A program made the position numbers and the translations under genes. From Prevotella sp. (GTDB lineage: Bacteria > Bacteroidota > Bacteroidia > Bacteroidales > Bacteroidaceae), in NCBI GenBank assembly GCA_016284635.1, contig JAEEPF010000013.1:1-38318 (forward strand): a DNA stretch of 38,318 nt, written 5' to 3'. Shown in pieces: positions 15,297 to 22,902 of this stretch; the first letter of the stretch is position 1, and every line of letters starts with the position of its first letter. Under the pieces are notes generated by a model that was not told the origin of the DNA, did no database searches, and worked only from the letters and a program-made list of their open reading frames with translations.

Positions 15297-17642
15297 TTAT
15301 TTGCGTATCAGGGTCGAACCGAGCCTGCCTAGTTGTAAGGCATAGACGCCCTTGGGCAATCCTGCCGTGCTGATCGTGCCACCCTCAATGACTGTCTCTC
15401 TGACGAGCACGCCCTTCAGGTTGTAGATGGCTACAGGTGTACCGTCTTCAGCCCCGTCGGCATACACGATGTCGCCTGTTACGCGGAAACTGACGTTGCG
15501 CGGCTGTTCCTTGCTGAGTGTAGGGATGCTGGTCTCCATGTCGAGCACGTAGAGCAGTCCCTTGTAGGCATTGATCTTGCCGTGTCCGAATCTCTCTGGT
15601 GAAGCCTCCGTAAACTCGTCAGTATCGCTCGAATGGGCGATGATGTCCTTGATGTCCTGACAGGTGAGCGTCTTGCCCATATCGTTGGCTGCCTGCATCC
15701 ATAGTGCCACTATGCCTGCTGCAGCCGGGGTCGACATCGATGTGCCGCTGTTCGTGCCCCAGAGGTAGTCGCGCTTCTCAGTCTGGCCTGTAAACTGTCC
15801 GTTGTAGCCCTTGCGCTGATAGATGGCCCAACTCTCCACATCGGGGTCGAAACTGTTGTAGGCAGCCACCACGTTGGTGCCGGGTGCGCAGACGTCGGGG
15901 TGCTTGTGGCCAGCCAGGTCGGTGCCGTAACTGCTGAAGAAGGCTACGTCGCCAGCCGTCTCGCCTGTCTCCTGGGCTTCGGTGCCTTCATACTTGATCT
16001 TGTCGTTGGCACACCAGGCTCCTATCGACACGGGCTCGCCCGAGGTGTTGAAGTCTCCAACGGAACACTTGTTGGTGCCCTTGACTTCTTCGCCGTTTGC
16101 TTTCACAGCAAGCAGGTTCAATCCCTGGTCTCCCCAAGCGTGCAGTTCCGTATCCTCTTGGGGCACTAAGTAGAGATTGAATCCACACTCGATTGGATCG
16201 CCGTTTTCGTCCCTATCGTCGATCCATTCCGTACCAGTCTGAGAGATAGCCACCTCAGTATAGGTATACACGTTGTAATTCTCGTCGTACGCCTGATTCA
16301 AATAGCAGAATATATCCACGTTTCCGCCCCTGATATACTTCTGGAATTCCCTTTTGGCTGCGGCCTCCTTGCGTGAAAGTTCCTGCTTGTCGTCGGTGAA
16401 GTTGAACCAGACGCCGTTGCCGCCCTCGCCGTCTTCATCCACGATGCCGTCATTGCTGAAGGTGATGGGTATGCGGTAGTATTCCTTGTTTTCGCTGAGG
16501 TTGACGATGCCGATCTCAAACATCACCTGCTTTTCGGTCTTCATACCGCCCCATAAATAGTTGTCAGAATAGTTGCCGTACGGGACGAGTCGCAGTGTGT
16601 CCCCGGCGTTTATCTTCTCGTTGATATAGGAACCGTATCCGCCCTCGTTACTGGAGCAGAGCATCAGTGCGAGATTGGCGTCCTTGCAGAAGGACCCTAA
16701 GTAGCGGGCTTGATCGCTCATGCCGTCGTGCCATCCCCAATGCGAGTTCTGGCTCAGGCTTGCCACGAGTGGCTTTTCGGCATTCTCTGCCTCCGACTGC
16801 AGGAAATATATACTTTCCACCACCCCCCATGCGTTAAAGCCGAGTTCAGACTGGTAGTTGTTGCAGATCAGAATGTCTGCCTCTGGTGCGATGCCGCCGA
16901 GTGCCTTGCCTGCCGTACCCTTGACGTCGTTTATGATGCTGCCAGCCGCAATGCTGATGCAGTGTGATCCGTGCGAACCGTATACATCCTTCACCTTCAG
17001 CGTGTCGAGCAGGTCTTCGGGCTTATAGAAGGCCGAGCCGGAGAGCGTGTCTTTCTGGCCGTCGTCGAAGGTAATGATGACGCTGTCACCGCCGAGGGTC
17101 GTGTTGCCTGTTGCATAATAGCCCTTGATGCGCAGCTTGCCGTCTTTGTCCTTGAACATCGGGTGGGTGAGGTCGAAGCCGCCGTCAATGATGCCCACGA
17201 TGACGCCTTTGCCCGTATAGGCCTGTGGCAGCTGGGGGGCCGAGCCGTCGATCACCTCTTCGGCCTGCGTCACCTGTCGTGTCACGTCAGTCTTCTTCGA
17301 CATTTTCGGCGGCATATTGATGATCTCTACGCCCTTCACTTCGGCCAGTGCCTCCAGCTTGGAGTAGGGGATGTCGAGCACGATCAGGTTACCCTTCACC
17401 ACTCTCACCTTGGCTCCTGCCTGCTTTGTGGCGTTGGCCACCTCACGGGCATCGGCATCCTTGGCGCAAGTCACGAAGAGTTGCATGCGGGCGTTCTCGT
17501 CAGTGGCCTCGCCTCGGGCGCGGGCATTGGCTGTCTTCTGTTCATACTGTTTCTTGGCCAGTCTGGCTTGATGGCTGATGAATCCCTGCGCGGCAGCAGT
17601 CAGTGTGCCGAGGAGCAGGAGGGCAAGTAATAGCTTTCTCAT
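15297..17642 (-). CDS. secreted S8 (subtilisin-type) serine protease with C-terminal sorting-type domain
   Basis: A 781-residue protease. Signal peptide LLLALLLLGTLTAAAQ is followed by a probable inhibitor-like prodomain to about 115. The catalytic triad is visible: Asp in GIIDGGFDLTHP (D153), His in YGSHGSHCISIAAGS (H224), Ser in NSGTSMSTPAAAGIVALW (S635). A long insertion between His and Ser (about 340-530) makes the domain larger than subtilisin. The last 70 residues (FRVTGDIVYADG, VAIYNLKGVLV, TAGLPKGVYALQL, STLIRK) resemble type IX secretion C-terminal signals, which suggests export to the surface. Target proteins are unknown. The start is supported by a -7 box 27 nt upstream. Confidence 0.92.
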   Translation of the reverse strand: MRKLLLALLLLGTLTAAAQGFISHQARLAKKQYEQKTANARARGEATDENARMQLFVTCAKDADAREVANATKQAGAKVRVVKGNLIVLDIPYSKLEALAEVKGVEIINMPPKMSKKTDVTRQVTQAEEVIDGSAPQLPQAYTGKGVIVGIIDGGFDLTHPMFKDKDGKLRIKGYYATGNTTLGGDSVIITFDDGQKDTLSGSAFYKPEDLLDTLKVKDVYGSHGSHCISIAAGSIINDVKGTAGKALGGIAPEADILICNNYQSELGFNAWGVVESIYFLQSEAENAEKPLVASLSQNSHWGWHDGMSDQARYLGSFCKDANLALMLCSSNEGGYGSYINEKINAGDTLRLVPYGNYSDNYLWGGMKTEKQVMFEIGIVNLSENKEYYRIPITFSNDGIVDEDGEGGNGVWFNFTDDKQELSRKEAAAKREFQKYIRGGNVDIFCYLNQAYDENYNVYTYTEVAISQTGTEWIDDRDENGDPIECGFNLYLVPQEDTELHAWGDQGLNLLAVKANGEEVKGTNKCSVGDFNTSGEPVSIGAWCANDKIKYEGTEAQETGETAGDVAFFSSYGTDLAGHKHPDVCAPGTNVVAAYNSFDPDVESWAIYQRKGYNGQFTGQTEKRDYLWGTNSGTSMSTPAAAGIVALWMQAANDMGKTLTCQDIKDIIAHSSDTDEFTEASPERFGHGKINAYKGLLYVLDMETSIPTLSKEQPRNVSFRVTGDIVYADGAEDGTPVAIYNLKGVLVRETVIEGGTISTAGLPKGVYALQLGRLGSTLIRK

Positions 17643-17668
17643 ATACCTTATATATTATATTAATGCCA

Positions 17669-17676
17669 CAAAGATA
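17669..17676 (-). promoter_or_regulatory. -7 box of the S8 protease gene
   Basis: TATCTTTG on the minus strand. CTTGG about 20 nt further upstream is an approximate -33 element. Confidence 0.6.
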
Positions 17677-17742
17677 GTTCTTTTTTCCCAAGCCACCAAG
17701 GAAAAACCTCAGAAAAAGCTTGCAAGTCTCAAAAATAATTCC

Positions 17743-17750
17743 TATCTTTG
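17743..17750 (+). promoter_or_regulatory. -7 box of the SpoIIE-type phosphatase gene
   Basis: TATCTTTG with CTTGC about 20 nt upstream; divergent from the protease promoter. Confidence 0.6.
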
Positions 17751-17806
17751 CCCCCGCGAAGTGTTAATTGTAGAAATAAGAGTAGAATCTCCTCATTTCA
17801 TGCGGT

Positions 17807-19753
17807 ATGAAATATAAGCCAGTTCATCGCCTCTCGTTGGTGGCCGTAGCCCTCATCCTGCTGCTGGCCCTTATCCCCATGTCGTGCCAGCGGGGCGCGG
17901 GAGTGGGCGATGCCTCAAAGGCCGATACCGTCTCTTGGAAGGAGACGAGGATGAAGCTGAATTCCCTTGTTCTTAACTACTATAACAATGACCAGCACGA
18001 CTCTCTCATCATCATGTCTGATGTCTTAATGGATCTTTGTCGCGAACATGAGGATTGGTACTATTATTACGAGACTTGGATAAGACTGGGTGAGGAATAC
18101 GTCTATGTCGGACATTCCGACAGTGCCCTGGCGGAAGCCCAGAAGATGCACGACGAGGCCTTGAGCCGTGGACATGAGTTCGGGTTGGCCGGTGCCGATT
18201 TTGTCAATGCCGTTGTGTACGAAGCGCAGGGAAACACGCTGGAATGTACCCATCTGCTCCGTAAGGTTCTCGACAAGCTGAAGGGTGTGGACAAACCGCA
18301 CTTTGAGAACAAGGTCTATACGTATTACCTGAGCGAGCTGGGCAGCCTGTCTGATTATCCGGAGATGAAGCAGGCTCTGAAGGAATGGAGGCAGAGACTC
18401 GACTCGCTGTCTGGGAATCAGGATACAAACATCGTCTTGAAGGAACATCTGCTGAACTTCTTCTATATGTACCAGCGCGGGAGCTATAATTACCACTTCA
18501 AGATGAAGGAGTATCGTGAGGCAGCCAAGGCCGTCGACTCCATCGCGTACTATAATGAGTTGACAGGCATGACGGATGTCGCCCGAAATGAGGTACTCTT
18601 CGATCGCATCATGTTGGCCGTGGCCCAGGAACATTACGGGGAAGCCCTGAAACTGAGCGACGAACAGTTGAGTAAGATTCCGGCAGCCAACAAGATGAGC
18701 TATCAGAACGCCTTGGATCAGCGGAAAAATATTCTGTCAGGTTTGGGCAGGTGGCATGAGGCCTATGATTGTCTGTTGGAATGGAGTAATATCAAAGACT
18801 CTCTTAGGACTAAGTCGACAACCGACCAGCTTAACGAATTGAACAAACGCTTTGAGGTGGACGAAGTAAAGATGCAGGGCGAAAGGGAGAAGATGCAGGC
18901 AGAGCGTAGGCAGCTGTATTTGGTACTGACCTTTATATTGTTGGCTGCGGTTGGTGCTACATTCTTTATCTTCCAGCGCTATCGTTCGGCCAAGCGTATG
19001 GCGAAGATGAAGGCAGCCCAGGAGCGCATAGAGGGTGAGCTGAATATCGCCCGCAACATCCAGATGTCGATGGTGCCCAGCACGTTCCCCGAATACGAAG
19101 GACTCGATATGTACGCCTCGATGATGCCCGCCAGGGAAGTGGGCGGCGACCTCTACGGCTACATCATCAACGGCTCGCAGCTGTACTTCACCGTGGGCGA
19201 TGTCTCAGGCAAGGGCGTGCCCGCCTCGCTCTTCATGGCGCAGGTCACCCGACTGTTCAGCACGATGGCCCATCAGGGACTGGATCCCGCCGCCATCTGC
19301 AACCGCATGAACAGCGAACTCTCGGGCGAGGACAACGTCAACGGCATGTTCGTCACGATGTTCGTCGGTATGCTCGACATGCAGACGGGCCACCTCTCGT
19401 TCTGCAATGCCGGCCACAACCCGCCCGTCATCGGTGGCGGCAAGCACCAGGGCGATTTCCTCAAGATGATTCCCAACGTGCCCATCGGCCTGTGGCCCGA
19501 CTATGAGTTCAAGGGCGAGGAGATGGACAGCGTGAAGGGCCGTGCCCTCTTCATCTACACCGATGGCCTGAATGAGGCTGAGAATCCGGAGCAGGAGCGG
19601 TTTGGCGACAAACGTCTGTTGGACATTCTCCGTGACACCAACTTCGACACAGCCCGCCAAGTCGTTGAGGCCCTTGAGGCCGAAGTGGCCCAACACCGCA
19701 ACGGTGCCGAGCCCAACGACGATATGACGATGCTATGCCTCCGTGTACAGTAA
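17807..19753 (+). CDS. TPR-type sensor with PP2C/SpoIIE phosphatase domain
   Basis: A 648-residue signalling protein. A signal segment with a possible lipobox (LIPMSC, C27) is followed by about 330 residues of helical, TPR-like sequence. A short coiled coil leads to a transmembrane helix (about 370-390, YLVLTFILLAAVGATFFIF). The C-terminal SpoIIE/RsbU phosphatase begins with ELNIARNIQMSMVPSTFPEY, then PAREVGGDLYGY (D448) and FTVGDVSGKGVPASLF (D465), and ends with EPNDDMTMLCLRV; these are the metal-binding Asp positions. The layout predicts a periplasmic sensor controlling a cytosolic Ser/Thr phosphatase, probably acting on an anti-sigma-antagonist-type partner. No such partner is in the window. 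Confidence 0.9.
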   Translation: MKYKPVHRLSLVAVALILLLALIPMSCQRGAGVGDASKADTVSWKETRMKLNSLVLNYYNNDQHDSLIIMSDVLMDLCREHEDWYYYYETWIRLGEEYVYVGHSDSALAEAQKMHDEALSRGHEFGLAGADFVNAVVYEAQGNTLECTHLLRKVLDKLKGVDKPHFENKVYTYYLSELGSLSDYPEMKQALKEWRQRLDSLSGNQDTNIVLKEHLLNFFYMYQRGSYNYHFKMKEYREAAKAVDSIAYYNELTGMTDVARNEVLFDRIMLAVAQEHYGEALKLSDEQLSKIPAANKMSYQNALDQRKNILSGLGRWHEAYDCLLEWSNIKDSLRTKSTTDQLNELNKRFEVDEVKMQGEREKMQAERRQLYLVLTFILLAAVGATFFIFQRYRSAKRMAKMKAAQERIEGELNIARNIQMSMVPSTFPEYEGLDMYASMMPAREVGGDLYGYIINGSQLYFTVGDVSGKGVPASLFMAQVTRLFSTMAHQGLDPAAICNRMNSELSGEDNVNGMFVTMFVGMLDMQTGHLSFCNAGHNPPVIGGGKHQGDFLKMIPNVPIGLWPDYEFKGEEMDSVKGRALFIYTDGLNEAENPEQERFGDKRLLDILRDTNFDTARQVVEALEAEVAQHRNGAEPNDDMTMLCLRVQ

Positions 19754-19793
19754 TGTATGATAGGCACGCCCTGCTTAACTTCACATAAATATC

Positions 19794-22745
19794 TTACCAG
19801 CGTCTGTTGCCGCCGCCACGGTTGTTGTTGTCGCGGCTGCCCCATTTCTTATCGTAGCGGCCTTCAGTGTCGATCTTGCCGCCAAACATGTTCAGGCGGT
19901 AGCGCACGTGGAGCATGGCATACGAGTTGACGCTGTTGTAGCGTGTATCGGTACGGCCGTTGGCGTTCACCCAGCGTTCGTAGTTCGACTGCTGGCCGAG
20001 GAGGTCGTAGAAGTTGAGGGCGACGATGAGCGATTTGTTCTTGAGGAAGGGTTTGGAGATCTGACCGTTCCAGAGCAGCTCGTTCGTATTCATTGTGGCA
20101 TCGTTGTATCCCCGTCGACTGCGTTCGTGGAGGTTCATGCTGATCTCGAAGTCGTAGGGCAGTCGTACGAGGAACTGTCCGCCGTAATGCAGCAGCCAGG
20201 TGTCGAGGTCGGCCGTGGGCTGCAGTTCGTTGCGGGAGTGCTGGTAGGTGATGTTGCCGTCGAGGGTTACCTCTAACCAGTCGTTGCGGTAGCCGAAGGA
20301 GAGGCGCTCGTTGAGGTTGTAGGAACGGGTGGTGTTCTTCGCCGCGTCGGCCTTATCCTGTGCCACGTAGCTCACGAAATTGTTGTAGCGCAGGCGGGTA
20401 TCGGAGCCGATGTTCCAGTGGGCTGTGGAGTCGAGGGCGGTGTTGAAGGTCAGTCCGGCGTTCACGTTCCAGTTGCCGTTGATGTTCTCAGGCCTCGAGG
20501 TTCTTCCACCAGTGGCGGGGTCATAGACCACGAAGTCGGATATGCTGTTGCGGATGTGACGGTAGTTGCCGTAAAGCACGATCGAGCGCTTGTAGCGGAC
20601 GATGTAGTTGTTGTAATAGACGTTGAGCGAGTTGGTGAACTGTGGCTTCAGACCAGGGTTTCCCTCTGTGACGTAGAGGGGGTTGGAGTCGTCTCTGATG
20701 TCGAGCAGCTGTGTCATCTCCGGCTGGCGTGTGTCGCCACGATAGCGTATCCAGAGGTTGCTTTGGTCGCTGAACTTGTAGTGGAAGTTGACGGTCGGCG
20801 TGAGGTTGGTGACGATGCGCACGGTGTCGACGTATATGCCACGATAGTCTTGTACGAAGTCGGAGCGCTGGGGCTGTACGAGGAAGCCGATGTTGTAGTC
20901 GTACTTCTCCTCACGGTGGCGCAGGGTGAGGCGCAGGTTATGAGTGTAGTTCTTGTACTCAGAGAAACGGCTGAGGCTCCTGTCGAGGAAGTTGTCGAGT
21001 GAGTCGCTGACGGTGTGGAGCCAGGGATCCCAGTCGCGGTATTCGGGTTCGATGCCGTGGAAGATGTTCGGCAGGCTCTGGTCTTTGCTGAAGTCGTAGG
21101 TCTGACGGTTGCTCTTGTTCTGCGAGTAGCGCAGTTCGTAGTTGAACTGCAGGTGTGCGCCCTTCCAAAGGGGCTCGCTGTAGGTGGCGCTGGCAACATA
21201 GCCGCTGTTGTCGCCAGGTGTGGTGTTATAACGGGCAGTGTAGTAGGTGGAATCCAGTCCTGCCTGGTTCTTCACACGGAAAAGGTGCACCTCGTTGTTT
21301 GACACATTCTCGTTCTGGGTGTCGCCCAAGCTTCCCTCAAAACGTACTACGATGTTCCTGCCCTTGGGATTCAGCCGACGGTAGAGTTGCAGCATGGCCC
21401 AGGCGTTCTTGTTGAGGCCGTAGGTCAGATTGGCAGTCTGGTTGTGGTTGATGGTGTGTGCGAGGAGTGCGGGGTTGAGAGATGAGATTTCAGCGAGGGG
21501 ATCGACCGCATAATTATAGGGATCGTCGTCGAAGGTGGCCGATATGGAGGTGGTGGTGGCGTCGTCTGTACCGTAGGTGCCATTGGCACGGAGCAGGATG
21601 TTGGTCAAGGTGTCTGGCTTCCACTCCAGACGGAGGTTGCCGCGCCAGTTGTTGCTGCGGGTGAAGTTCGACGTATTGCTGTTCGAGAAGGTGCGTGACG
21701 TCTCGCTGTAGAAGTTCTGTACGGCAGTCTCCGTCTGGTTGTCGCCGTCGCGGTGGTTCCAGCGGATGCTGAGATCCACCTTCAGCTTGTCGTTGTCGTC
21801 ATAGTTCAGGTTGGTGCCAAGCATCTTACGGGCGTTCAGTCCACGACGGTTCCACCAGCCTGCGTTCTCCTCCTTGTTGTTGAAGTTGGCGAGGAGCACG
21901 ATACGGGTCTTATCGGTGAAGCTGCTACCCATCACTCGCGAGGCATAGCGGTGCTTGGTACCTCCTGCCAGGTCGATGTTGGTCATATAGCCACGGTTCA
22001 TGCCCTTCTTGATGCTGAAGTCGAGCACGGTCTCCTTCTCGCCGTCTTCGATGCCGGTGATACGTGACTGGTCTGACTGCTGGTCGTAGAACTTCAGGTT
22101 CTGGATGATGCTCACGGGTATGTTCTTCAGGGCTGTCTCCACGTCGCCAAGCATGAACTCCTTGCCGTCGAGCAGGATCTTCTTCACTTCCTTGCCGTTG
22201 ATGGTGATGTTGCCGTCCTCATCGACCTCTGCACCAGGGATGCGCTTGATGAGTTCCTCGATGGCTGAGCCTTCTGGCGTGCGGAACGCCTCGGGGTTAT
22301 ACATGATGGTGTCCTTGCGGACGATGACCTGTGCAGCCCTTCCTGTGATGACGGTCTCTTTCAGCATCGTGCTTTCCGTCTCCATCAGCATGTCGCCCAG
22401 GTCCAGTTGTTCGTTGCGGCGCAGGGTGAGTTCGCGCTCCAGGGTCTGATAGCCCACGGATGAGATGCGGAGCTTGTAGGTGCCTGCACGCGGCACCTCG
22501 ATGTAGAAGTTACCTTTTTCGTTGCTCACCGTTCCGCCTGCGAAGGTACTGTCTGAGGCCTGGAACAGTTGGATGGTGGCTTGTATCATCGGCTCTTTGA
22601 GGTCGGCATCGAACAGTTGTCCGATGATGCTGAGTCGCCTGCTTTCGGAGTCTGGTTGCGCGTATGCACAGACGGCTGTCAGGGTGGTGATGACCATCAC
22701 TAACAGGACTCGCTTGAGAGATGTGCTGATCTTCATGTTGTCCAT
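19794..22745 (-). CDS. TonB-dependent-type outer membrane beta-barrel protein (not SusC)
   Basis: A 983-residue outer membrane protein. Signal peptide RVLLVMVITTLTAVCAYAQ leads into a carboxypeptidase-regulatory-like domain (SIIGQLFDADLKEPMIQATI, about 38-120). A plug-like domain follows with ETVITGRAAQVIVRKDT and IEELIKRIPGAEVDEDGNI, then a barrel rich in alternating aromatic strands. The C-terminal tail is Gly/Arg/Asn-rich. This matches the outer membrane beta-barrel family of Bacteroidota. No SusD gene is adjacent, and the N-terminal SusC signature is missing, so it is not a PUL importer. The substrate is unknown; peptide, siderophore or assembly roles are all possible. The start could also be three codons later (MKISTSLKR). 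Confidence 0.88.
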   Translation of the reverse strand: MDNMKISTSLKRVLLVMVITTLTAVCAYAQPDSESRRLSIIGQLFDADLKEPMIQATIQLFQASDSTFAGGTVSNEKGNFYIEVPRAGTYKLRISSVGYQTLERELTLRRNEQLDLGDMLMETESTMLKETVITGRAAQVIVRKDTIMYNPEAFRTPEGSAIEELIKRIPGAEVDEDGNITINGKEVKKILLDGKEFMLGDVETALKNIPVSIIQNLKFYDQQSDQSRITGIEDGEKETVLDFSIKKGMNRGYMTNIDLAGGTKHRYASRVMGSSFTDKTRIVLLANFNNKEENAGWWNRRGLNARKMLGTNLNYDDNDKLKVDLSIRWNHRDGDNQTETAVQNFYSETSRTFSNSNTSNFTRSNNWRGNLRLEWKPDTLTNILLRANGTYGTDDATTTSISATFDDDPYNYAVDPLAEISSLNPALLAHTINHNQTANLTYGLNKNAWAMLQLYRRLNPKGRNIVVRFEGSLGDTQNENVSNNEVHLFRVKNQAGLDSTYYTARYNTTPGDNSGYVASATYSEPLWKGAHLQFNYELRYSQNKSNRQTYDFSKDQSLPNIFHGIEPEYRDWDPWLHTVSDSLDNFLDRSLSRFSEYKNYTHNLRLTLRHREEKYDYNIGFLVQPQRSDFVQDYRGIYVDTVRIVTNLTPTVNFHYKFSDQSNLWIRYRGDTRQPEMTQLLDIRDDSNPLYVTEGNPGLKPQFTNSLNVYYNNYIVRYKRSIVLYGNYRHIRNSISDFVVYDPATGGRTSRPENINGNWNVNAGLTFNTALDSTAHWNIGSDTRLRYNNFVSYVAQDKADAAKNTTRSYNLNERLSFGYRNDWLEVTLDGNITYQHSRNELQPTADLDTWLLHYGGQFLVRLPYDFEISMNLHERSRRGYNDATMNTNELLWNGQISKPFLKNKSLIVALNFYDLLGQQSNYERWVNANGRTDTRYNSVNSYAMLHVRYRLNMFGGKIDTEGRYDKKWGSRDNNNRGGGNRRW

Positions 22746-22777
22746 TTAGTTTGTGTGAATGGGGTTGTTTTGAGGTG

Positions 22778-22785
22778 CAAAGTTA
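22778..22785 (-). promoter_or_regulatory. -7 box of the beta-barrel gene
   Basis: TAACTTTG on the minus strand, 32 nt before the ATG; no convincing -33 element. Confidence 0.5.
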
Positions 22786-22870
22786 GCCACAAAAGCGGAG
22801 AATCCCTTATGAATTTGTTGCTTTAACCAAAATTAACCGCAACGAAAATGTTTTTGCAGTCGATTTTCCG

Positions 22871-22878
22871 TACCTTTG
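22871..22878 (+). promoter_or_regulatory. -7 box of the GH31 gene
   Basis: TACCTTTG, 24 nt before the ATG at 22903. It excludes the in-frame TTG at 22876 as a start. Confidence 0.65.
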
Positions 22879-22902
22879 CACACAGAACTTAAACCAAAGA
22901 AT

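Noticed and set aside
19794..22745. Beta-barrel protein as SusC of a PUL
   Set aside because: No SusD neighbour, and plug and barrel sequence fit the other outer membrane barrel family.
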